DNA of 54,673 nucleotides from Burkholderiaceae bacterium (GTDB lineage Bacteria > Pseudomonadota > Gammaproteobacteria > Burkholderiales > Burkholderiaceae_B): positions 1 through 54,673 of the forward strand of contig JAGOAJ010000021.1 in the NCBI GenBank assembly GCA_017983955.1, given 5' to 3'. Positions 35,246-44,864 of the stretch are shown one piece after another; the first letter of the stretch is position 1; each line of letters opens with the position of its first letter. A program made the translations under genes and the position numbers. Under the pieces are notes generated by a model that worked only from the letters and a program-made list of their open reading frames with translations, was not told the DNA's origin and did not search any database.

Positions 35246-35428
35246 CAGACCAATTCCATTTGGTTGAAATGAGTTTATCCGCTGTCGCAGCCTCATGCAA
35301 TTCAAGGGCAGGCTTCTGAAATCAACTGAAACAATCACCTCGCCGGTATGCCCTTTACTTACAAAAACGTATCAATACGGCTAATCGGCAAGAAAAACTG
35401 CGGCACATGGGGACTAGCTAGCGAAGAT

Positions 35429-36745
35429 TTAAATGGCTGGCCCCATCACTAAATCAGGTAAGCCTGTCACTATGCCTGGGAATACGCATAAGATCAGGAT
35501 GGCAACCATCATAACGACGACATAGGGCAAAGCGCCCCAAAGAATTTCCCGAGTGGGTACGTCGGGTGCGATGGAGTTCAGCACGAACAGATTCAAGCCC
35601 ACGGGTGGCGTGATCAAGCCGATTTCCATGTTAATGGTTAACACCACGGCGAACCAATAAGGATCAAACCCGGCTTGCACAATGATGGGAAACAGCAAGG
35701 GGGCCGACATGACAATGATGGCCACAGGCGGCAGGAACATGCCAGACACCAACAGGAATACGTTGATCAGCCCCATCAAGGCCCAGCGATTGATTTCCAG
35801 CCCAGCAATGGCAGCGGCCAGTGACTGGGTGATAAATAGCGAGGACAGCGCAAAGGCGAACAATTCTGCCGAGGCCATAATCATCATGATCATGACGCTT
35901 TCGCGCATGGCCGAACCAAAAATACCGACAAATGGCTTGATCCGGAAAATACGATAAACCAGTATCACTACCACCAGCGTCAGCATGGCGCCAGCGCCGG
36001 CCGCCTCGGATGGCGTTGCCACGCCGCCATACAGCACAAACAGTATGCCGACGATAATCATTAACAGCGGCAGCACACGCGGCAGCGTGGCCAGTTTGTC
36101 TTTAAGGGTGTAGTGCAGGCCTTCAACCCTGAAATGGTAGCCCTTGCGCTTGGCATCCGCTAGCGCCCACATCATGAACATAACGGTCAGCATCAAACCA
36201 GGCACCACGCCAGCTAAAAATAAGCGACCTATCGAGGTTTGGGTGGAGATGCCGTACACAATCATGGTGACCGATGGCGGTATCAGTATGCCCAAAGTAC
36301 CACCGGCGGCAATTGACCCGGTGGCCACCGAACTGGGGTAACCGCGCTTGAGCATTTCCGGTATGCCCATTTTCCCTATGGCGGCGCAGGTAGCTGGACT
36401 AGAGCCGGTCATTCCGGAAAAAATAGCGCAAGCACCGATATTGGATAGCACCAGACCGCCTGGCACTTTATATAACCAGCGATCCAGTGATTTGTATAAA
36501 TCACCACCCGCCGGTGTTCCCGCGACGATGGACCCCATCAATACAAACATGGGGATGGCCACATAGGCTAGATTAGCAATGCCAGCGAACATGGTTTCGG
36601 CGATGACATAAATGACATCCACGCCCATGTCCAGAAATAAGCCCGCAATAGCAGCCAGACCTAGGGCAAAGGCTATAGGCATGCCAGTACCCAGCAGCAC
36701 GCACAGCCCCACAACCAAAGCAATACCGGAAAGTGTTGGTGTCAT
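35429..36745 (-). CDS. dctM: TRAP transporter large permease (DctM family), probably malonate
   Basis: 438-residue 12-span membrane subunit of a tripartite ATP-independent periplasmic transporter, driven by an ion gradient. Conserved motifs: FALGLAAIAGLFLDMG near the start, AGTPAGGDLYKSLDRWLY, and the SIAAGGTLGILIPPSVTMIVYG hallmark (cited in part: GGTLGILIPPSV). Overlaps the dctQ gene by 4 bases. The substrate is inferred from adjacency to malonyl-CoA genes (compare MatPQM of rhizobia). C-terminus without fusion. Confidence 0.93.
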   Translation of the reverse strand: MTPTLSGIALVVGLCVLLGTGMPIAFALGLAAIAGLFLDMGVDVIYVIAETMFAGIANLAYVAIPMFVLMGSIVAGTPAGGDLYKSLDRWLYKVPGGLVLSNIGACAIFSGMTGSSPATCAAIGKMGIPEMLKRGYPSSVATGSIAAGGTLGILIPPSVTMIVYGISTQTSIGRLFLAGVVPGLMLTVMFMMWALADAKRKGYHFRVEGLHYTLKDKLATLPRVLPLLMIIVGILFVLYGGVATPSEAAGAGAMLTLVVVILVYRIFRIKPFVGIFGSAMRESVMIMMIMASAELFAFALSSLFITQSLAAAIAGLEINRWALMGLINVFLLVSGMFLPPVAIIVMSAPLLFPIIVQAGFDPYWFAVVLTINMEIGLITPPVGLNLFVLNSIAPDVPTREILWGALPYVVVMMVAILILCVFPGIVTGLPDLVMGPAI

Positions 36746-37230
36746 CGTGATTCTCCGGCCAGTTTTATAATTTCAACCAGGTATTGCAAAGACAGCAGCA
36801 CAAAACCTATCATCATGGGCGACAACGGCATCCATAACGGTACGGCCGCTACGCTGGGTGTAGTCCACCCTCCTTCCAGCGCATCGTATAAGTGCATGCC
36901 AGTCGCTACCGACATCACCAGGCAAAACGCCAGGCCTAAGAAAGCCCCGACGCGCTCCATATGCAAACGGGTACGTGAAGTCACCACCATCTGAATAAAA
37001 TCCACACCCACATGCCCCTTGGTCAGCAGCACATAGGGCGCCCCCAGAAAAATAGCGGCGGTAGCGCTAAACACTACGGCTTCGGTCTGCCATATAGTGG
37101 CTGCACGTAATATATAGCGCATGAATATCATCTGACACACGATGACCATGGAAAACGTCAGCAACAAGGCCGACAACACGCCACAAGCACGTGATAGCGC
37201 CTGGACCAAGCCAATAAACTGTCTAGTCAT
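36742..37230 (-). CDS. dctQ: TRAP transporter small permease (DctQ family)
   Basis: 162 residues from ATG 37230 with AAGGA 7 bases upstream; the open frame to 37275 has no Shine-Dalgarno support. Four hydrophobic spans, with the DctQ motif YVLLTKGHVGVDFIQMVV in the second and third. It partners the large subunit DctM, overlaps it by ATGA, and follows the solute-binding protein gene by 96 bases. Confidence 0.92.
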   Translation of the reverse strand: MTRQFIGLVQALSRACGVLSALLLTFSMVIVCQMIFMRYILRAATIWQTEAVVFSATAAIFLGAPYVLLTKGHVGVDFIQMVVTSRTRLHMERVGAFLGLAFCLVMSVATGMHLYDALEGGWTTPSVAAVPLWMPLSPMMIGFVLLSLQYLVEIIKLAGESR

Positions 37231-37326
37231 GCAGACATCCTTGTTATTGATATGACTGGCGCCGCTGGTAACCAAGGCCAGCGGCCACTGCTTACGCTGA
37301 CCTTGGAACCCGCCTGGCGGTACGGC

Positions 37327-38319
37327 CTACTTTACAGCCAGTGCTTTCTTCAGTAGTTCATCGCCGCCTTTTACTTTCTCGGCGAACTGCTTATAGGACG
37401 AACCTTCAGCCACCTTCATCCAGGCATCAAAATCGTCTTTGCTCATGCTGACAACCTTGACACCAGCCTTGGTGAAGGTGTCTACCATCTTTTTTTCGCC
37501 GTTTTTAGCTTCATTGGTAAAGTAGTCTTCAGCGTTCTTGGCAGCCGTCAGTATGGCTTGCTGCTGTTCGGGCTTCAGGCCATCAAACACCTTTTTGGAC
37601 ATAATGACGGGCTCGTACATGAACCACAGCGCGTTCTCGCCCGGCGCCGTCAGGCACTTGACCTGCTCGTACAGACGATAGGAAACGAAGCTGTCATTGG
37701 ATGTGTTGGTTGCATCCAGCACGCCAGTTTGCATAGCCGTGTAAATTTCAGACGATGGCATGGAGGAAATGGACGCGCCCGCTGCTGCCAGCATTTGCTC
37801 GAAGGCAGGACCTGCTGCCCGGATGACTTGACCCTTAATAGTTTCAGGGCTGGTGACACATTCCCGCTTAGAGGCGAAGCCGCCTGCAAGCCAGGCGTCG
37901 GCAATAACGATGGCGCCATTTTTCTCAACAATGTCCTTGATGTCTTTCATGAAGTCAGACTTGTTCAGGCGTAGCGCGTGCTCGTAGTTACGCACCAAAC
38001 CAGGCATCAGGGTGGCAGAAAACTGCGGCACCCGGCCCGAGGCGTAATCCAGGGGAAAAGCCGCCATATCCAGTTGGCCACGCGTCACCGCACCCCATTG
38101 CTCGGTGGCCTTATATAAGGATGAGGAAGGAAATACCTGTATGGTCAGCCCGACATTGGCCGCGGCTACTTCGCGGGCGATGATTTGAACCATCTCGTCG
38201 CGCGGATCCCCTTGGCCGCCGGGAAACTGATGGGATGCGCGCAAGGTAGTCTGTGCAGACACTGCGCCCGAACCGATTAGGATTGCAGCGGCAGCCGCAA
38301 GTCGAAATATGCCTTTCAT
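37327..38319 (-). CDS. dctP: TRAP transporter solute-binding protein (DctP family), probably malonate
   Basis: 330 residues. Signal peptide cut near GSGAVSA-Q (about residue 22). The mature protein has the DctP fold, with the carboxylate-clamp region around WGAVTRGQLDMAAFP and the EIYTAMQTGVLDATN motif shared by TRAP receptors. Being the periplasmic receptor it fixes substrate specificity; malonate is inferred from the matB/mcd genes directly upstream. The final stretch GGDELLKKALAVK is normal. Confidence 0.9.
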   Translation of the reverse strand: MKGIFRLAAAAAILIGSGAVSAQTTLRASHQFPGGQGDPRDEMVQIIAREVAAANVGLTIQVFPSSSLYKATEQWGAVTRGQLDMAAFPLDYASGRVPQFSATLMPGLVRNYEHALRLNKSDFMKDIKDIVEKNGAIVIADAWLAGGFASKRECVTSPETIKGQVIRAAGPAFEQMLAAAGASISSMPSSEIYTAMQTGVLDATNTSNDSFVSYRLYEQVKCLTAPGENALWFMYEPVIMSKKVFDGLKPEQQQAILTAAKNAEDYFTNEAKNGEKKMVDTFTKAGVKVVSMSKDDFDAWMKVAEGSSYKQFAEKVKGGDELLKKALAVK

Positions 38320-38375
38320 GATCTGTCTCCTAAAATTATAATAATGAGTACAGCCGTGTTACAGGTACTTCATGC

Positions 38376-39908
38376 CTACGGGTTTTGGTACTGCTCTCGT
38401 AAAACATTCTTTTGAACCTTGCCCATGGTGTTGCGCGGCAGTTCAGGGGCAATATGCAATTGCTTGGGCACTTTAAAATTCGCCAGCGATGCTTTAAGCG
38501 CGGACAGCATCTGATCCACGTCCAACACTTGGCCGTCCTTGGGCACCACCACCGCCACCACCGCCTCGCCAAAATCCGGATGCGGCACGCCGATTACTGC
38601 TGATTCGTTCACCCCCGGCATGGCGTCTATCACTAGTTCTATCTCTTTTGGATATACATTAAACCCACCAGAGATAATCAAATCCTTACTGCGTCCCACA
38701 ATGGACAGGTAGTTGTCGGGCACGCCAGGCCCACCAAACTGGCCGACATCGCCGGTACGGAACCAGCCATCCTGGGTAAATTCTTCACGAGTTTTTTCGG
38801 GCATGCGCCAGTAGCCTGAAAACACATTGGGTCCACGCACCTGCACATTACCGACCTGAGCGACAGGCAAGGCCTGGTTCTGGTCATCCACCACCCTGAC
38901 GGACACCCCAGGCAAGGGTGGCCCCACCGTGCCGCCTATGCGGTGCCCCAAGGACGTGTCATAAGGATTAGACGTCAGCATAATGGTCTCGCTCATGCCG
39001 TAGCGTTCCAGTATGGTCATGCCCGTGCGGGCCTGGAAGTCTTCGAAGGTTTCCATCAATAGCGGCGCTGACCCCGAAATAAACAAGCGCATAGTGCTGC
39101 ACACATCGCGAGTAAACCTGGTGTCGCCCAATAAACGGACGTAATAAGTGGGTACGCCCATCATGACTGTGCTTTGCGGTAAATAAGCCAAGGCCTGGTC
39201 CACATTGAAACGGGGCAGCCAGATCATCTTGGCGCCCGCCAGCAAAGCGCCGTGCGAAGCCACAAACAAACCATGCACATGAAAAATAGGTAGCATGTGC
39301 AACAGGACATCGTCAGAGCGCCACCCCCAATAAGACTTCAGCACTTGGGCGTTAGAACCCAAGTTGGCGTGTGACAACATGGCCCCTTTGCTGCGTCCTG
39401 TGGTCCCCGAGGTATACAGTATGGCGGCCAAGTCATCTGGCTGGCTGATCACGGTCTGGAAGCTGTTGCCGTGGCTTGCCGCAGCGCCACAGACGCTACC
39501 CGAGCCGTCTTCATCCAGGGTGTAGACATGGCTAGCACCGGTTTTATCCGCCAGTGTTTGGACCCAGTCCAGATTGCGGCTATCGCACACCACCACAGCG
39601 GGCTCGGCGTCACTAAGGAAGTATTCCACTTCTGCAGCCCGATAGGCCGTATTCAAAGGCAAATACACCAGCCCAGTGCGCATGCAAGCCAGGTACAGCA
39701 TCAAAGCCTGAGGCGATTTTTCGACCTGCACCGCCACCCTGGCGCCAAACGGAAGATTCAGGCTTTCCAACAAGTTGGCAAAGCCAGCACTGATTTCTTC
39801 GATATCGTTCCAGCTGTACACCCTATCGGGACAAACGATGGCTGGTTGCGAACGGTCAGCCGGAAAACCGCTGGCCAGCAAGGCATATAAGTTAGCGTTG
39901 CCTTTCAC
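38376..39908 (-). CDS. matB: Malonyl-CoA synthetase
   Basis: 510-residue member of the acyl-adenylate-forming family: malonate + CoA + ATP to malonyl-CoA. Motif A10-type P-loop YTSGTTGRSKGAMLSH (about 166-181), YGMSET, GWFRTGDVGQF and the C-terminal catalytic-Lys loop NTMGKVQKNVLR. The MatB assignment rests on overall similarity and on its neighbours (malonyl-CoA decarboxylase, TRAP). It starts 2 bases after the enoyl-CoA hydratase stop. Confidence 0.92.
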   Translation of the reverse strand: MKGNANLYALLASGFPADRSQPAIVCPDRVYSWNDIEEISAGFANLLESLNLPFGARVAVQVEKSPQALMLYLACMRTGLVYLPLNTAYRAAEVEYFLSDAEPAVVVCDSRNLDWVQTLADKTGASHVYTLDEDGSGSVCGAAASHGNSFQTVISQPDDLAAILYTSGTTGRSKGAMLSHANLGSNAQVLKSYWGWRSDDVLLHMLPIFHVHGLFVASHGALLAGAKMIWLPRFNVDQALAYLPQSTVMMGVPTYYVRLLGDTRFTRDVCSTMRLFISGSAPLLMETFEDFQARTGMTILERYGMSETIMLTSNPYDTSLGHRIGGTVGPPLPGVSVRVVDDQNQALPVAQVGNVQVRGPNVFSGYWRMPEKTREEFTQDGWFRTGDVGQFGGPGVPDNYLSIVGRSKDLIISGGFNVYPKEIELVIDAMPGVNESAVIGVPHPDFGEAVVAVVVPKDGQVLDVDQMLSALKASLANFKVPKQLHIAPELPRNTMGKVQKNVLREQYQNP

Positions 39909-39910
39909 TA

Positions 39911-40723
39911 TTACTCTCCTGAAAACACTGGCTTTCTACCAGCTAAAAATGCCTGTACGCCTTCATGATGATCATGGCTAGTTGCGTAACTGAAAAAGTC
40001 CCTATATTCATAATCAGACAAAGGCTGTTCCGACAAGGACAGCCTTGCAATGGTTTTCTTATTCAACCTTGTAGCCAAGGGCGCGCCCTGCGCCAGGCGA
40101 TCAGCTACACGCATGACATCGGCAGTAAGCTGATCATCGGGTAGCACTCGGGTCAAGAGCCCCTTGGCCATGGCTTCCGACGCGTCAAAGACACGCCCTT
40201 CCAGCAGGATCTCCAAGGTAACGGCGCGCCCAGCCAAGGCTAACAAGCCACGCATTTCATCGGGTGCCATAGGAAATCCCAGACGATTAATGGGTGCGCC
40301 AAAGCGTGCCGATTGCCCGGCGATACGCAAATCGCACTGACTGGCAATTTCCAGCCCACCGCCCACGCATACCCCTTCAATTTGGGCAATTACTGGGTGC
40401 TGACAGGCTGCTATTGCATTCAATGCTGGCGCCAGCACCCGTTGGTGGTAATGCATCACACCATCCAGGTCGGCACGGACGCGGGGGAATTCAGAGATAT
40501 CTGCCCCGGCGGCAAAGTTTCCATCCAACCCCCGTAACACCACGCAACGTAACTCCGTTTGCTCCGACAAGGTGTGAAACAATTCTGCCAAGGCCAGCCA
40601 CATAGAGACCGTGATGGCATTGAGCTTGCCAGGATTGCTTAAGGTAACTATGGCTAGCGGCCCCTGGTATTCCAAAAGGACCTGACCACCTACAACATCA
40701 TCTAACGGTGGGTTCACAGCCAT
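39911..40723 (-). CDS. Enoyl-CoA hydratase/isomerase family protein
   Basis: 270-residue crotonase-fold protein. FAAGADISEF (oxyanion loop) and IEGVCVGGGLEIASQCDLRIA (cited as GGGLEIASQCDL) are typical; the second catalytic position appears in INRLGFPMAPDEM, so it may be a hydratase, isomerase or hydrolase. The substrate is unclear. It overlaps the mcd stop by 10 bases and lies in the same operon as matB, which suggests a role in malonyl- or methylmalonyl-CoA metabolism. Confidence 0.85.
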   Translation of the reverse strand: MAVNPPLDDVVGGQVLLEYQGPLAIVTLSNPGKLNAITVSMWLALAELFHTLSEQTELRCVVLRGLDGNFAAGADISEFPRVRADLDGVMHYHQRVLAPALNAIAACQHPVIAQIEGVCVGGGLEIASQCDLRIAGQSARFGAPINRLGFPMAPDEMRGLLALAGRAVTLEILLEGRVFDASEAMAKGLLTRVLPDDQLTADVMRVADRLAQGAPLATRLNKKTIARLSLSEQPLSDYEYRDFFSYATSHDHHEGVQAFLAGRKPVFSGE

Positions 40724-42015
40724 CGAAGATTTGCTCCGGTTTTGGGTTTTCCTGTGCTCAACTGAGCCAGGTTTTCGTCCAGCTGATCCAGCTCGTATAA
40801 ATAATTAACCATGATCCCGCAAGACTGCCCCATGCCTTTTTCGGAATTATCGGCGGCCCAGTTCAAGCGCTCGATACGTGCGCCGTTGCCCAAATGAAAG
40901 CGAGCTACGGGATCGACTGGCACACCATTTTTAAAGGACTTCAGGTAATGGGCAGCCAGGCGCAAGCCACTACGCGAGACGGTATCAGATGCACCATTGA
41001 TGGCTGCCTGGCATAACTTGTCTACCCATTTCAAGCCAGCGGCAGAATCGCCTTCTGCCTGCTGACGGTCAGCTTTGTCATGCAACAAGCTATGCATGTC
41101 CTTGCCATCTTGCTTACCTAGCCATTCAGCAAAGCCTGGAATGGGCGACAAGGTAGCAAACGACTTAAGCTTGGGGAGTTCGGCCAATAATTGGTCGATA
41201 ACGCGTTTTAGCAAAAAGCTACCAAAGCTGATGCCGCGCAAGCCAGACTGAGTATTGGAAATTGAATAAAAGATGGCCCAACGCGCCTTGGCCGGATCAT
41301 CGGCGGGAACCTCCGGGTCCAGCAAGACCTGGACGTTATCCGTCATGTGCGCTGAAAACGCCACTTCCACAAAAATTAGCGGTACATCATCCATGCGTGG
41401 ATGAAAGAAAGCGTAGCAACGCCTGTGCTTAGCCACACGATGGCGCAGTTCACTCCAGGAATGAATTTCATGAACAGCTTCGTATTGGATAAGCTTTTCC
41501 AACAACGACGCTGGCGAGTCCCAATTAATGGTGCGCACTTCTAACATGCCCACATCAAACCAATTTGACAGCAGACCTTCCAGTTCGCGCTCCAGGACGC
41601 CCAAACCAGCAATCTGATTACGCCAGCGCAGCATGTCGGCGCGCATATCGACCAAGAGATGAAGGCTGTCTGCCTGGGCATACAAGCGCCTGAACAGACG
41701 CACACCCTGGTCACTACGAGGCTCGAGTTCGGCACTGGCCTGTACCAGAGCGGCCAATAATGCACGCCGTTCTTTGGCATCGGCGGCGGTATAACGGGCG
41801 CTCCATTCTTTGGCTAGCCGGTTCGCCGCTACATCGGTAAGGCGCGCAGAAAACAAGGTGCGAGTTTCTGATGGCACCGGCCAGCTGTCCCTGTCCAGCC
41901 AACGTGCCAGACGCGAGATTAGTCCCTGAGCGTCCTGCTTGAGCTGCGCAGACGGTGTTTCTGGTGCGGTGTCTGCCACCGTTTTATCGGTATCATGAGT
42001 ATTGCTGGTCGTCAC
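40714..42015 (-). CDS. mcd: Malonyl-CoA decarboxylase
   Basis: 433 residues, MCD family: malonyl-CoA to acetyl-CoA + CO2. The GNAT-like catalytic domain shows ISNTQSGLRGISFG, FATLSPIPGFAEWL and, near the C-terminus, RLAAHYLKSFKNGVPVDPVA followed by FHLGNGARIERLNW. The N-terminal 130 residues form the helical domain. The start is GTG 42015 with AGGGG upstream. First gene of the malonate operon: mcd-ech-matB-dctP-dctQ-dctM. Confidence 0.93.
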   Translation of the reverse strand: MTTSNTHDTDKTVADTAPETPSAQLKQDAQGLISRLARWLDRDSWPVPSETRTLFSARLTDVAANRLAKEWSARYTAADAKERRALLAALVQASAELEPRSDQGVRLFRRLYAQADSLHLLVDMRADMLRWRNQIAGLGVLERELEGLLSNWFDVGMLEVRTINWDSPASLLEKLIQYEAVHEIHSWSELRHRVAKHRRCYAFFHPRMDDVPLIFVEVAFSAHMTDNVQVLLDPEVPADDPAKARWAIFYSISNTQSGLRGISFGSFLLKRVIDQLLAELPKLKSFATLSPIPGFAEWLGKQDGKDMHSLLHDKADRQQAEGDSAAGLKWVDKLCQAAINGASDTVSRSGLRLAAHYLKSFKNGVPVDPVARFHLGNGARIERLNWAADNSEKGMGQSCGIMVNYLYELDQLDENLAQLSTGKPKTGANLRWL

Positions 42016-42174
42016 GGTGCAGGCCCCTGTAGTGGATAACTGCCTTCATAATTATGGCCATTCACCTTAAATACACAATAGAAGACGCGCTATCGTTATC
42101 CCTAGTCGAACGGACTAAGTCAGCACAATTTTCAGGTAAGATGCTTACAGAAATCCTGTTTCAGAAGCAACACC

Positions 42175-42396
42175 ATGACACTTCCCCCTTGTTCCGTTCC
42201 CGACTGGTCACTAGCCCCTGCAGGCTGGGACTGGCTTGCGCAAGACGAAGATGGCCGTTGGTTCTGGTATGGCGTCCAGCCCCAATTAGGTATAGGGGGC
42301 GGTGTATGGCGCGCGCCCTCGCGGGCGCAACAGCTAGCTTGCCAAGGTGAGCCTAATCTACAATGGTACGACACGCTAACCCAACGTCCGGCCTAA
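42175..42396 (+). CDS. Small Trp-rich conserved-looking protein (73 aa)
   Basis: Reads APAGWDWLAQDEDGRWFWYG, then QPQLGIGGGVWR and a C-terminal LQWYDTLTQRP; nine tryptophans/tyrosines in 73 residues. The WDW...DGRWFWYG pattern looks like a real beta-type domain rather than a chance frame. It starts 160 bases after the divergent malonate operon and ends 19 bases before cls. Ribosome-binding site is weak (AGAAG). I do not recognise a named family; function unknown. Could be a minor membrane-lipid-related accessory, by position only. Confidence 0.5.
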   Translation: MTLPPCSVPDWSLAPAGWDWLAQDEDGRWFWYGVQPQLGIGGGVWRAPSRAQQLACQGEPNLQWYDTLTQRPA

Positions 42397-42415
42397 CTCG
42401 AGCCCTGCCCTGCCT

Positions 42416-43873
42416 ATGACCCCATTGCAAGTCTTTGTTCTGGACTATTGGCCCCACCTTGTCTTTGTTCTTAGCCTGTTTATAGGCGGAACGGCGGCCG
42501 TGCACGCTGCCATGACCAAGCATGACGTACGCGCCGCCATAGGGTGGGTGGGGGTCATTATGATGTCACCGTTGTTGGGGCCACTGCTTTATTTGGTGGC
42601 TGGTATCAACCGTATACGGCATAGCCATATCTCGGATCTGCGCAACAAAACCCTGAAAGACTACGCCTCCAATACTGATCCGGTATTGGCCGATGTTGGC
42701 GTCATATCCGGCTTGCAGTTTCAATCCCTAAGGGTGTTAGGGGATCGTATCAGCCACTTTCCCTTGCGCGATGGCAACCACATCCAAATACTGTCCGGCG
42801 GCGATCAAACCTACCCGGCCATGATCGCAGCCATTGATAGTGCTCAGAAGTCAGTCGCCTTACAAACCTATATCTTTGACAACGATGTGGAAGGCCGCAA
42901 GATCGTTGACGCGCTGGTACGCGCCCACGAGCGCGGGGTCAGGGTACGTGTCCTGATAGATGCCATAGGCGCAAAGTATTCACGCACGCCCATCATCCGT
43001 CTGCTGCGCAAGCACGGCGTGCCATCAGCCTTATTCATGACCAACCCGCTAGGCGTGCTACGCATGCCTTACGCCAATTTACGCAGCCACCGAAAAATAC
43101 TGGTCGTGGACGGTACCGTGGCCTTTACTGGCGGCATGAATATACGCGCTGGCTTTGTGGCAGCCCAGGCTAAGGAACATTTATCCAGCGACACCCACTT
43201 CCGGGTCGAAGGCCCTGTGGTGCTGCAATTAATTTCGGTATTTGCCAACGACTGGCAGTTCACCACAGGGGAAGAACTACCCTATGGCACATGGTGCAGC
43301 GATACCTGGAAAGCGCCAACGCCCCATGTCCCTATACGCTGCATACGTTCCGGACCTGACCGCTATATGGCTTGCACCCATCAAATACTATTGGGTGCCT
43401 TTGCCGTAGCCCAACAACACATACGCATACAGTCGCCCTACTTCCTACCTGATCAGGTACTGCTGGGTGCTTTGAACACTGCCGCGCGACGTGGCCTACA
43501 GGTAGACATTATTATTCCAGGCCGCAACAACCTGCGACTGATCAACTACGCCATGACGGCGCAACTGGATCAAGTCATTGCCAGCGGCTGCCGTGTCTGG
43601 CGCGCCCGCGGCAACTTCAATCACTCCAAGCTCATCACCATAGACGGCAACTGGTCGTATGTAGGCTCATCGAACTTGGACCCACGCAGCCTTAGGCTGA
43701 ATTTCGAGTTGGATATGGAAGTCTACAGCCCAGATACCGCCCTGCAGATAGAAGCCTTGATAGACACAGAAATTGAAGATGCTGATATGGTCACTCTGGA
43801 ATCCCTTAGGGCCACGCCTTTCAGGAAGCGTCTGCGCAACCGCATCATCTGGCTAGCCAGTCCTTATTTATAA
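42416..43873 (+). CDS. cls: Cardiolipin synthase (phospholipase D family)
   Basis: 485 residues. Two N-terminal membrane spans (about 10-30 and 40-65). Two PLD catalytic motifs: HRKILVVDGTVAFTGG and HSKLITIDGNWSYVGSSN, each HxKx4D, followed by LDPRSLRLNFELD. Condenses two phosphatidylglycerols, or PG and PE, into cardiolipin at the inner membrane. No strong Shine-Dalgarno; ATG 42416 puts the membrane span in the right place. It is followed 14 bases later by paaX. Confidence 0.94.
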   Translation: MTPLQVFVLDYWPHLVFVLSLFIGGTAAVHAAMTKHDVRAAIGWVGVIMMSPLLGPLLYLVAGINRIRHSHISDLRNKTLKDYASNTDPVLADVGVISGLQFQSLRVLGDRISHFPLRDGNHIQILSGGDQTYPAMIAAIDSAQKSVALQTYIFDNDVEGRKIVDALVRAHERGVRVRVLIDAIGAKYSRTPIIRLLRKHGVPSALFMTNPLGVLRMPYANLRSHRKILVVDGTVAFTGGMNIRAGFVAAQAKEHLSSDTHFRVEGPVVLQLISVFANDWQFTTGEELPYGTWCSDTWKAPTPHVPIRCIRSGPDRYMACTHQILLGAFAVAQQHIRIQSPYFLPDQVLLGALNTAARRGLQVDIIIPGRNNLRLINYAMTAQLDQVIASGCRVWRARGNFNHSKLITIDGNWSYVGSSNLDPRSLRLNFELDMEVYSPDTALQIEALIDTEIEDADMVTLESLRATPFRKRLRNRIIWLASPYL

Positions 43874-43887
43874 AGCAACCCGTCGTC

Positions 43888-44835
43888 ATGTCACCAATTG
43901 ATAGTCCAAACCTGCAAACCTGGCCAGAACTATATATGGCCAACAATGCCTTACGCGCAAAATCCGTGGTCATGACCTTGTTTGGCGACGTCATACGCCC
44001 GCATGGCGGCGCCCTGTGGCTGGGCAGTCTGATCCGGTTGCTGGCTCCGTTTGGCATCAGTGATCGCTTGGTACGCACCAGTGTTTTCCGTCTGGCCGAG
44101 GAAGGCTGGCTAGGCGCCCAACGCGAAGGACGGCGTAGTCTGTACACCCTGAAGCCAGCAGCATCACGGCGCTTTGAGTACGCCTACAAACGTATCTATT
44201 CGCCCACCTATCTAGCTTGGGAAGGGCGCTGGACCATGGTGCTGGCTGCCCCTGGCACCCTAAACACCAAACAGCGTGCCGATATGCGCAAAGAACTGCA
44301 CTGGGAAGGTTTTCGGGCTACTGCACCTACGGCATATGTACATCCCAACCCCGACATCGACATGTTGGAAGAAATACTGATACGGGCGCAAATCAAGGAT
44401 CAGGTATATGTGACCACGCTGACCGAGTCCGCCGTTAACGCCGGCCGGCCACTGGCAGATCTGATTACTCAATGCTGGGAATTGGACACCGTCATCGCCG
44501 ACTACCAGCGCTTTATCGATTGGTTTTCCCCCTTGCCAGAGCTGTTGCGCAATAGCAGCACACTAGACGCTGAGCTGGCCTTTGTAATACGCGCCCTGCT
44601 GATCCATGAGTTTCGCCGGGTGCAATTACATGACCCGCAACTGCCTATAGAACTACTGCCTACGAATTGGGTAGGTAAGATCGCCTACGAGCTATGCCGC
44701 GAAATATATCAACTGACGTTTGAGAAGGCGGAACACTATATTCTGTCCATACTGCGTCTGGAAGACGAGCATGCCCCAGCCGCAGCGCCCTACTTCTATG
44801 AACGCTTTGGTGGCCTGCAGGGGGCCAACAGCTAG
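43888..44835 (+). CDS. paaX: PaaX-family transcriptional repressor
   Basis: 315 residues. The N-terminal winged-HTH reads AKSVVMTLFGDVIRPHGGALWLGSLIRLLAPFGISDRLVRTSVFRL in the PaaX pattern (quoted here only as GDVIRPHGGALWLG and RLVRTSVFRLAEEGW). The C-terminal half holds YSPTYLAWEGRWTMVL. PaaX represses phenylacetate (paa) genes and is released by phenylacetyl-CoA. No paa genes lie in this window; the nearest aromatic gene is the oxidoreductase at 47,416. It follows cls closely and may be co-transcribed with it. Confidence 0.9.
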   Translation: MSPIDSPNLQTWPELYMANNALRAKSVVMTLFGDVIRPHGGALWLGSLIRLLAPFGISDRLVRTSVFRLAEEGWLGAQREGRRSLYTLKPAASRRFEYAYKRIYSPTYLAWEGRWTMVLAAPGTLNTKQRADMRKELHWEGFRATAPTAYVHPNPDIDMLEEILIRAQIKDQVYVTTLTESAVNAGRPLADLITQCWELDTVIADYQRFIDWFSPLPELLRNSSTLDAELAFVIRALLIHEFRRVQLHDPQLPIELLPTNWVGKIAYELCREIYQLTFEKAEHYILSILRLEDEHAPAAAPYFYERFGGLQGANS

Positions 44836-44864
44836 CTTGCTGGATTTATTGGTAACGATTTAGA

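Noticed and set aside
42054-42350. 98-codon frame starting MAIHLKYTIEDAL upstream of cls
   Set aside because: It overlaps the better-looking 42,175-42,396 frame, loses any protein-like character after residue 45, and its start region is more likely promoter DNA.
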